From: Pseudomonas solani
GTDB taxonomy: Bacteria > Pseudomonadota > Gammaproteobacteria > Pseudomonadales > Pseudomonadaceae
Reading direction: 5' to 3'
Length of the DNA: 64,000 bases
Assembly: GCF_026072635.1 (NCBI RefSeq)
Contig: NZ_AP023081.1
Coordinates: forward strand, 4,398,501-4,462,500
Part shown: positions 47,785-54,344 of the stretch, in pieces
Layout: each line of letters begins with the position of its first letter
Numbering within the stretch: position 1 is the first letter of the stretch
Notes under the pieces: generated by a model
The model's input: the letters and a program-made list of their open reading frames with translations, nothing else
Databases searched by the model: none
Told to the model about the DNA's origin: nothing
Position numbers and translations under genes: made by a program

Positions 47785-48324
47785 GGCTCTGTCTGCGTTA
47801 AGTGTTGCTAGAGGATTTGAGCCCAGCTGATTGCTGAGCTCTGGTGATGTTTCTGGTTTCGCCCACCCGGGCGAGTCCCTTTTTTCAATCGTCGGGATGC
47901 CGAACCACAAAAAAGGAACCAAAAACGCTTGCCCCATCATCCAGCCCCGGCTTCGCCGGGGTTCCCTCACTCCATCGTCGTTACTCGCTACGCTCGCCCT
48001 TCGGGCCGCACTGAAGTGCGTTCGCCGCAAGCGTCGTCTGGGGGCCGGCGCGATGGGCCATCCATGGCCTGGCGCGCCTCTCGCGGCATCCATGCCGCTC
48101 GTCTCCCCGGCGCAACGACTGCGTTCGGCCTCCTGGAGGGGCGTTGGCGGCTGCCCCACCTTTCTTCGTCCAGCGCATCGCCCGTGGTGCGCACGGGCTT
48201 TCGTAGGATGGTGTAGAGCGAAGCGAAACCCATGCGGTGGAGGTGGCACGAACCCTTGGGCGCCCGGAAAGGGCCGTGCTTGAGCGCTTGCATTAAAACC
48301 ACAACAGCTAACGCCGACAGAGCC
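47785..48324. mobile_element. MITE-like non-coding element, copy A (540 bp)
   Basis: Ends are inverted repeats: GGCTCTGTCTGCGTTA at the left, and the complement of the right end reads GGCTCTGTCGGCGTTA; 20 of the first 23 bases match. It is flanked by a perfect 8-bp direct repeat TTTTCTTT (47777-47784 and 48325-48332). The left 150 and right 128 bases match copy B nearly exactly; the middle differs. Inside, CCTTTTTT/AAAAAAGG and TCGCCC/GGGCGA form hairpins near the left end. No transposase-like frame is present. It sits upstream of alaC in an 818-bp gene-free stretch; 48325-48470 beyond it holds REP-like GCGGATGAATCCGCTCCCAC. Confidence 0.88.
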
Positions 48325-48470
48325 TTTTCTTTCAGGGCGAATGGGCGTGCCACAGGGCAGTGCGCATCGCGGATGAATCCGCTCCCACCTGGCGTCAGCC
48401 TGCACATGGTGCCGGCCCGGGCGCTGTTGCGGTGGGCCGGTACAAGCTCCACCGCAACGATTGCCTGGCG

Positions 48471-49574
48471 TTATTGCGAGATGAGGATGGAGAACTTCTT
48501 GTGGTGGGTGCTGCCGTTGACGTCACGCACCTGGGCCACGAACCAGTGGGCGGTGGTGGAGGCGGTGCCGGCTTCCGGGGTGCCGCTGACCAGGCCGTCG
48601 GAAGCCAGGGTCAGCCCGGCCGGCGGGTGGCCGCTGACCAGTTTCCAGGTGGCGCCGCCGAGGCCGCCGGTGCTGTAGAGCTGGGTCTGGTAGGCCTGGC
48701 CGACGCGGGCGCTGGGCAGGGCGGCGGGGCTGTTGACGAAGAGGCCGTCGTTGGGGTGGCTGGCGGCCAGGCGGTAGAACTTCACCCGCGCGCCTTCGGT
48801 GGCGCTGTCGCCGTGCATGTGCAGGTAGGCGCCGGCCTTGAAGTAGAAGGTTTCGCTGTTCCACGCCGGGTCCATCGCCATGGTCGCCACGGCCCCGCCG
48901 TTGGCCGAGGCCATGGCGACGTTGTTGCTGACCTTCATCTGGTAGCTGAAGGTTTCGCCCAGGGCGATGTCGGTGGCCAGCACGTGGTTGGTATAGGGCA
49001 GGCCCTGCTCCGGCAGGCCCTGCAGCTTGGCGATGACGCGACCGGTCTTCTTGGCGAAGTCGTAGCGGTAGTAGAGGAGGATCAGCGGCGCGCTGCCGTA
49101 GCCGTGCACCTGGCCGACGATGACCAGGCCGTCGCTGGGCACCTGCATGACCTTGAGCAGGGCGTCCTGCACCGATTCACCGGCACCGCTCCAGGTCAGC
49201 CCGAGGTTGCTCGGGTCGAGCATCTCGCGCAGTTCCGAGCGCGGGCTGCTGGAGCCCCCGGCGGTAGCGCCGTTGACCGGCGTCCAGAAACTCAGGGAGC
49301 CGTCGCCCGGGTCGGTGCGGAACCAGCGCGACTGGTAGCCGTCGGGCCCGCTGAGCTGGTCGGGGCGCACGGTGACGGCCTTGCCCTCGGTGCCGCCCTC
49401 GGCGTCCTGTGGCACGGTGATGTTCCAGTTCTCCAGGGCGAAGTTGCCGCCCGGGGCGACGCCCTTGTAGAGCTCGGCCTGGGCTTCGCCGAGCAGCAGG
49501 CAGCCGAACAGGCCGAGCCAATAGGCACCGCGATGGCGGTGGGATGTGGAGTGGAGCGATTGGAACCTGTGCAT
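48471..49574 (-). CDS. Secreted polysaccharide lyase family 7 (alginate lyase) with C-terminal Ig-like domain
   Basis: A 367-residue exported protein (hydrophobic AYWLGLFGCLLLGEAQA after a basic n-region). The PL7 domain spans about residues 35-255: SPRSELREM near 112, LVIVGQVHGYG near 151 (Q-V-H), FYFKAGAYLHMHG near 241. The last 100 residues form a putative Ig-like domain (SARVGQAYQTQLYSTGG, then GLTLASDGLVSGTPEAG), likely for carbohydrate or wall binding. Start at 49574 has GAGGA 8 bases upstream. PAO1 has a similar protein here (PA1784). It differs from the short PL7 enzyme at 43380. Confidence 0.88.
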   Translation of the reverse strand: MHRFQSLHSTSHRHRGAYWLGLFGCLLLGEAQAELYKGVAPGGNFALENWNITVPQDAEGGTEGKAVTVRPDQLSGPDGYQSRWFRTDPGDGSLSFWTPVNGATAGGSSSPRSELREMLDPSNLGLTWSGAGESVQDALLKVMQVPSDGLVIVGQVHGYGSAPLILLYYRYDFAKKTGRVIAKLQGLPEQGLPYTNHVLATDIALGETFSYQMKVSNNVAMASANGGAVATMAMDPAWNSETFYFKAGAYLHMHGDSATEGARVKFYRLAASHPNDGLFVNSPAALPSARVGQAYQTQLYSTGGLGGATWKLVSGHPPAGLTLASDGLVSGTPEAGTASTTAHWFVAQVRDVNGSTHHKKFSILISQ

Positions 49575-49767
49575 GCCTTGCATCCTCGTTGTCGGGCCGC
49601 ACTCCGCTCGAGACCGCTTTCCTTCGACGCGTACGTGCCTTCCCTGCGCTTGTATAGGGCCTGCCGCGTGGCAGGCCTTTCACAGACTCGTCGCCTTCAA
49701 GGAAGGTTCTGCCGCTGCGTTGCGGCGGCGACCGGTGGCGTACTGGCACCGGGGCATTGCACAGGGC

Positions 49768-51123
49768 TCAAGGGCGGGTTTCGGCCTTGAGGCGGACCAG
49801 CAGATCGGCGAGGCGTTCGATATCGGCATCCGTGGTGCGCCACGAGGAAACACTGAGGCGGAAGGCCGGGCGCCCCTGCCACAGGGTGGGCCCGAACCAG
49901 ACATCGCCCGAGGCCTGGGCGGCGAGGCGGATGGCCAGGGTCTGCTCGTCGTTGTCGGCGCGCACCAGCACCTGGTTGAGCACCACGCGGTTGAGCACCT
50001 GGTAGCCGGCGCCGCGCAGGCGTTCGGCGAGGTGGCCGGCCTGGCGCAGGTGACGGTCGATCAGCTCGCGCAGGCCGTCGCGGCCGAGGCTGGCCAGGGC
50101 CGCCCAGATGGGCACGCCCCGGGCGCGGCGGGAGAACTCCAGGTTGAGGTTCTTCTGCGCATCGCGGGAGGCGCTGGCGTAGGCGGCGTCGCTGTTCATC
50201 GCCGTGGCCAGGGCCTCGGCGTCGCGGCAGATGGCCATGGCGCCGTCGTAGGGGGTGTTCAGCCACTTGTGGCCATCGGTGGTCCAGCTGTCGGCCCGCT
50301 CGACCCCCTCGGTGAGCGCGGCGGCGGAGCTGGCGCGGGCCCAGAGGCCGAAGGCGCCGTCCACATGCACCCAGCCGCCGGCGGCGTGGGCACGGGGGAT
50401 GAGTTCGGCGAAGGGGTCGAACTCGCCACCGTTGACCTCGCCGGCCTGCAGGCAGAGCACGGTCATGTCGTCCAGCGGCGGCAGCTGCGCCGGGTCGATA
50501 CGGCCCAGCTCGTCGACGGGGGCCACCAGCAGGCGGTTGATGCCGAAGCCGAGGATGCGCAGGGCCTTCTTCACCGTGATGTGCACGCTGGCGGAGACCA
50601 CCACGCGCACCTCGGGCGCACCCATCAGGCCGTCGCCGTCGAAGTCCCAGCCCTTGCGTGCGAGCAGGGCACGGCGCGCAGCGCTGAGGCAGGCGAGGGT
50701 GCAGGCCGTGGCACTGGTGCCGAAGCCGACGGCGCTTTCGGCGGGCAGGAGGAGGCTTTCCAGCACCCAGCGCGCGGCGGCCTTTTCGATGCGGTCGGCG
50801 GCGGGGGAGTTGTCGAAGGATGAGGCGCACTGGTCCCAGGCCAGCACCAGACGCTCGGCCGCGGCGGCGGCGGGCAGGGTGGCGCCGATGACGAAGCCGA
50901 AGTAGCGCCCACCGTTGGAGGCGGTGGTGGCGGGGGAGCCCAGCTCGTCCAGCAATTGCAGGGCCTGCTGGGCGGGCAGGCCCTGGGTGGGCAGGGGGCC
51001 GTCGAAGCCGGCCAGCGCGGCGATGGCCTCGGCATCGGGAAATACGCGGCGCCCGGGGATGCCGTCGAAGTAGGCGAGGGCGCGGCGGTCGGCGTCTTCG
51101 AGGAGCTGGCGTTCGGTGTCCAT
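49768..51123 (-). CDS. PLP-dependent group II amino-acid decarboxylase
   Basis: A 451-residue member of the aromatic-amino-acid/glutamate decarboxylase family. The PLP Lys is in SWTTDGHKWLNTPYD near residue 284; ASVHITVKKALRILGFG and WVHVDGAFGLWA supply the cofactor His and Asp. N-terminal part fits the family. The substrate cannot be assigned. An inverted repeat GGCCTGCC/GGCAGGCC lies at 49657-49676, beyond its stop, and may end transcription. Confidence 0.85.
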   Translation of the reverse strand: MDTERQLLEDADRRALAYFDGIPGRRVFPDAEAIAALAGFDGPLPTQGLPAQQALQLLDELGSPATTASNGGRYFGFVIGATLPAAAAAERLVLAWDQCASSFDNSPAADRIEKAAARWVLESLLLPAESAVGFGTSATACTLACLSAARRALLARKGWDFDGDGLMGAPEVRVVVSASVHITVKKALRILGFGINRLLVAPVDELGRIDPAQLPPLDDMTVLCLQAGEVNGGEFDPFAELIPRAHAAGGWVHVDGAFGLWARASSAAALTEGVERADSWTTDGHKWLNTPYDGAMAICRDAEALATAMNSDAAYASASRDAQKNLNLEFSRRARGVPIWAALASLGRDGLRELIDRHLRQAGHLAERLRGAGYQVLNRVVLNQVLVRADNDEQTLAIRLAAQASGDVWFGPTLWQGRPAFRLSVSSWRTTDADIERLADLLVRLKAETRP

Positions 51124-51275
51124 GGGCGTGTCCGGGCGGTGGCTGCGATGGGCTTACCTTAGCCGTCGCCACGGCGTGCCAGCAGATACACGCCACGCCG
51201 GCGATGGCCGTACAGTCGCGGTCGGCGGGCCCCGTACAGCAGAACAGTTACAACTCCCACCCGTACAGTTGCCCC

Positions 51276-51854
51276 TCAGTGCCCCAACATGTCGTGCATG
51301 GCGATGATCTGCTCGGCGACCTGGATGAGCTTCTGCTGGCGGCTCATGGCCTGGCGGCGCATCAGCGTATAGGCGTCTTCCTCGTTGCAGTTCTTCATCT
51401 TCATCAGCAGCCCCTTGGCCAGTTCCACGCGCTTGCGTTCGGCCAGTTGCTGCTCGCGGGCGTTGAGCTGCGCGCGCAGGGCCTGGTCGCTTTCGAAGCG
51501 GGCCATGGCGACGTCGAGGATGGGTTGCAGGCGCTGGGCGTGGATGCCCTCGACTATGTAGGCGCTGACGCCGGCCTGGATGGCCTGGCGCATCACGCCC
51601 GGGTCGTGCTCGTCGGTGAACATGACGATGGGGCGGGGCTGGTCGCGGCTGACCAGCACCACCTGCTCCATGACGTCACGGCCGGGGGATTCGGTGTCGA
51701 TGAGCACCACGTCGGGGCGCACGGCTTCGACCCGTGCGGGCAGGTCGATGGTCAGCCCGGATTCATCGATGACCTCGAAGCCGGCCTCGACCAGGGCGGC
51801 GCGCAGGCGGCCGACTTTCTTTGCGGTGTCGTTGATCAGAAGAATACGCAGCAT
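51276..51854 (-). CDS. nasT: NasT, ANTAR-domain antiterminator of nitrate assimilation
   Basis: A 192-residue protein: receiver-like N-terminal domain (LRILLINDTAKKVGRLRAAL; VVLIDTESPG near residue 49 at the usual phospho-acceptor site) and a C-terminal ANTAR RNA-binding domain (RKRVELAKGLLMKMKNCNEEDAYTLMRRQAM, from about residue 135). NasT binds two-hairpin leaders and stops termination; NasS holds it inactive without nitrate. Three such leaders are in this window. It follows nasS by 15 bases. Confidence 0.95.
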   Translation of the reverse strand: MLRILLINDTAKKVGRLRAALVEAGFEVIDESGLTIDLPARVEAVRPDVVLIDTESPGRDVMEQVVLVSRDQPRPIVMFTDEHDPGVMRQAIQAGVSAYIVEGIHAQRLQPILDVAMARFESDQALRAQLNAREQQLAERKRVELAKGLLMKMKNCNEEDAYTLMRRQAMSRQQKLIQVAEQIIAMHDMLGH

Positions 51855-51869
51855 AGGGTGGCCGTCCGG

Positions 51870-53084
51870 TTACAGGGCGAGGGCGGAAGACGTGCCGGCG
51901 AGGGCGTGCAGGCGGAAGCTGCGTGCATAGCCGGCCGGGTCGCTGCCATCCCAGGTGATGCCGTCCATCAGCGTGGCGCTGCGCATCTCGGCGGGCGCTT
52001 CGATACCAAGGGCTGCGGCGGCCTGGCGGTAGAGGTCGAGGCGCTGCACCTGGCGGGCGACGCCGAGGTAGTCCGGGTCATCGCGCAGCAGGCCCCAGCG
52101 GCGGAATTGGGTCATGAACCAGATGCCGTCGGAGAGGTAGGGCAGGTTGACCCGGCCGCCGTCGAAGAAGCGCAGCGGGTGGGCGTCTTCCCAGGTGTTG
52201 CCGAGACCGTCGCGGTAGTGGCCGAGGAAGCGTGGCTCGATGGCCGAGAGCGGGGCGTCGATGTACTCGGCGCCGCTGATCAACTGGGCGGTGCTGCGGC
52301 GGTTTTCCAGGCTCTGCTCGATGAAGCGGCTGGCTTCGAGCACCGCCATGGTCAGCGCGCGGGCGGTGTTCGGGTAGGCGTCGGCGAAGGCGGCAGTGAC
52401 GCCGAGGACCTTCTCCGGGTGGTCGGGCCAGATCATCTGGCTGGTGGCGAGGGTGAAGCCCTGGCCCTGGTCCACCGCCAGGGCGCCCCAGGGGCCGCCG
52501 GCGCAGAAGCCGTCGATACGTGCGGCCTGCAGGTGGGCGACCATCTGCGAAGGCGGCACCACAACGCTGCTGACGTCGTGCAGCGGATGGATGCCCTGGG
52601 CGGCCAGCCAATAGGCCAGCCACATGGCGTGGGTGCCGGTGGGGAAGGTCTGGGCGAAGGTCAGCCTTGCACCACCTTGGCGCACATGGGCGGCCAGTGC
52701 CTCGGCAGTGGTCACGCCGGCGCGCCGTAACGGTTCGGAGAGGTTGATGGCCTGGCCGTTCTGGCACAGGCCCATGAGGATGGCCATGTCGGTGGCCGTG
52801 CCGCCGATGCCCAGGTGGATGCCGTAGACCTGGCCGTAGAGCGCCTGGGCGGCGTCCAGCTCGCCGGACAGCAGCTTGTCGCGCAGGGTGGCCCAGGAAG
52901 CCTGGCGCTTAAGGTTGAGGGTGAGCCCATAGGGCTGGGCGAAGCCCTGGGTGGCGGCGACGATCAGCGAGGCGGAGTCGGTGAGGGCCATGAAGCCGAG
53001 GTCCAGCGTGCTCTTTTCAGGTGCGTCGCTGCCGGCGACCCAGGCCAGGTTGTCGGTGCGTGTGTGCAGTCGGTTGTCGCTCAT
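51870..53084 (-). CDS. nasS: NasS, nitrate/nitrite sensor (NrtA/CmpA-like)
   Basis: A 404-residue protein of the ABC nitrate-binding-protein family (LGFMALTDSASLIVAATQGF; LYGQVYGIHLGIGG; DGFCAGGPWGALAV), but without signal peptide, so it is a cytoplasmic sensor. NasS binds nitrate or nitrite and then releases NasT. The gene is preceded by its own sigma-54 promoter and ANTAR leader. Together with nasT it forms a two-gene unit separated from the nitrate operon by about 9 kb of accessory genes. Confidence 0.94.
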   Translation of the reverse strand: MSDNRLHTRTDNLAWVAGSDAPEKSTLDLGFMALTDSASLIVAATQGFAQPYGLTLNLKRQASWATLRDKLLSGELDAAQALYGQVYGIHLGIGGTATDMAILMGLCQNGQAINLSEPLRRAGVTTAEALAAHVRQGGARLTFAQTFPTGTHAMWLAYWLAAQGIHPLHDVSSVVVPPSQMVAHLQAARIDGFCAGGPWGALAVDQGQGFTLATSQMIWPDHPEKVLGVTAAFADAYPNTARALTMAVLEASRFIEQSLENRRSTAQLISGAEYIDAPLSAIEPRFLGHYRDGLGNTWEDAHPLRFFDGGRVNLPYLSDGIWFMTQFRRWGLLRDDPDYLGVARQVQRLDLYRQAAAALGIEAPAEMRSATLMDGITWDGSDPAGYARSFRLHALAGTSSALAL

Positions 53085-53104
53085 GCTGTCGCCTTCCCAT
53101 CAAC

Positions 53105-53192
53105 AAAAAGGCGTCGCCACGGCGAATCGCGGGCTGCGATGGCCGATGACGACGCCATTGTCCGGTGGCCCGCTCCGCCGTTGGAGCGGGCC
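53105..53192 (-). promoter_or_regulatory. ANTAR (NasT) two-hairpin antitermination leader of nasS-nasT
   Basis: Minus strand: P1 (53192-53167) with a perfect 10-bp stem GGCCCGCTCC/GGAGCGGGCC and loop AACGGC, the same loop as nasA P1; P2 (53162-53151) GAC-AATGGC-GTC; terminator (53156-53105) GGCGTCG/CGACGCC with inner ATCGC/GCGAT stem and T5. Loops have A1 and G4. P2 is short, 3 bp. The P2 3' arm lies inside the terminator stem. Confidence 0.82.
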
Positions 53193-53208
53193 TGATGCCT
53201 TGGGCAAA

Positions 53209-53223
53209 GCAAGCGATGTGCCA
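53209..53223 (-). promoter_or_regulatory. Sigma-54 promoter of nasS-nasT
   Basis: Minus-strand TGGCACATCGCTTGC: perfect TGGCAC and TTGC with GG-N10-GC spacing. Expected start near 53197, a few bases before P1. It implies that nasST itself is nitrogen-regulated. Confidence 0.85.
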
Positions 53224-53276
53224 GGGGCGGAAAGCAAAGCCCCCGCCGGAGCGGGGGCCGGGTGGAGCGGGGCGGA

Positions 53277-53489
53277 TCAGCGTTCGATGATCTGTTTCAC
53301 CTGGGTCTGCGGGATCTGCTGCTTGCGGCCTTCGCTGTCTTCGAACTCGAGCATGCCGGTGTCTTCATCCAGGTGCGGCTTGCCATCGCTGGTGAGCATC
53401 TGGCCGTCGGTGGTGTTGATCAGGTATTCGCTGGAGCAGCCGGCCAGGCCGACCAGGCAGAGGGCGATGAGAATCCAGTGCTTCTTCAT
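53277..53489 (-). CDS. Small YgdI/YgdR-type lipoprotein
   Basis: A 70-residue lipoprotein: signal peptide MKKHWILIALCLVGLAGC with lipobox LAGC, so the mature protein starts at the lipidated Cys18. The remaining 52 residues (SSEYLINTTDGQMLTSDGKP, then EFEDSEGRKQQIPQTQVKQI) match the DUF903 SH3-like fold. The SS after Cys favours outer-membrane sorting. Function unknown. Confidence 0.88.
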   Translation of the reverse strand: MKKHWILIALCLVGLAGCSSEYLINTTDGQMLTSDGKPHLDEDTGMLEFEDSEGRKQQIPQTQVKQIIER

Positions 53490-53671
53490 GGTGGTACTCC
53501 TTGGAATGAGCGGTTGGGCGCTTCTCCTTGGAACATAGCCGCTGGCGGTGGGCTGGCAAGGCGGGAGAGGGTGAATTCGTGGTGTGCGGCACGGTTCGGC
53601 GAGATGGCGTTTCTTCGGTTCGGTTCTCGGTTCGACGGACCTGGGGCAGCGAAGCGTTTCGCGAATGAATT

Positions 53672-54242
53672 GGCTATGTCTGCGTTAAGTGTTGCTAGAA
53701 GAGTTGAGCCCAGCTGATTGCCGAGTTTTGTTGATGCTCTTGGTTTCGCCCACCCGGGCGAGTCCCTTTTTTCAGTCGTCGGGATGCCGAACCACAAAAA
53801 AGGAACCAAAAACGCTTGCCCCTGCATACGGGTCTGGCTTCGCCAGACTTCCCTCGCTCCATCATCGTTCCAAGGGCACGCCGCGAAGGGCCATCCCTGG
53901 CCCATCGCGGCTCTCGCGACATCCATGTCGCTCAACCCCTTGACTCGCTTCGCTCACCCTCCGGGCCAGCCTTCGGCTGTTACTCCGCTTCGCTTCGTTT
54001 CACGACGATTCGCTCGGCCTCCTGAAAGGGGCGTTTGGCGGCTGCTCCAACGTTCTTCGCTCGAATCCCCACATCGATGTGCGCATCACCAGCGGGTGTA
54101 CACCGCGGCTGGCGGCTTTCGTAGGATGGTGTAGAGCGAAGCGAAACCCATGCGGTGGAGGTGGCACGAACCCTTGGGCGCCCGGAAAGGGCCGTGCTTG
54201 AGCGCTTGCATTAAAACCACACCAGCTAGCGCAGACAGAGCC
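53672..54242. mobile_element. MITE-like non-coding element, copy B (571 bp)
   Basis: Same orientation and ends as copy A: left GGCTATGTCTGCGTTA, right-end complement GGCTCTGTCTGCGCTA (18 of 23 match). Flanked by a perfect 8-bp direct repeat AATGAATT (53664-53671 and 54243-54250). Removing the element and one repeat restores GCGAATGAATTCGCTCCCAC, a typical Pseudomonas REP core, so it inserted into a REP. The last 128 bases match copy A except for a few near the end. It fills most of the 855-bp gene-free stretch between the lipoprotein and acnB; 53490-53671 left of it shows nothing recognisable. Confidence 0.88.
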
Positions 54243-54299
54243 AATGAATTCGCTCCCACGGGGTTTGTGAGTGTGGTGTTCGGCGCAAATCGCGCCCAT

Positions 54300-54325
54300 A
54301 AAAAAGCCCCGCACGGGGCGGGGCT
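54300..54325 (-). terminator. Intrinsic terminator of acnB
   Basis: Minus-strand hairpin GCCCCGC/GCGGGGC followed by T6, 19 bases after the acnB stop. Confidence 0.83.
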
Positions 54326-54344
54326 TCTTCATGGCCGGTGAGGC

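Noticed and set aside
47831..48283. Plus-strand frame in mobile element A, and its counterpart at 53718-54134 in element B, starting with a shared segment
   Set aside because: Similarity is confined to the part where the DNA itself is nearly identical; the frames then diverge completely, have no ribosome site and match no transposase. The minus-strand frames behave the same way.
47653..48405. Upstream extension of alaC by 250 residues
   Set aside because: It runs through the mobile element; the standard AlaC N-terminus and a good ribosome site lie at 47652.
47785..54242. The two repeats plus the genes between them as a composite transposon
   Set aside because: Each copy has its own different 8-bp duplication, so they inserted independently; the enclosed nasS-nasT and other genes are core Pseudomonas genes in the expected order.
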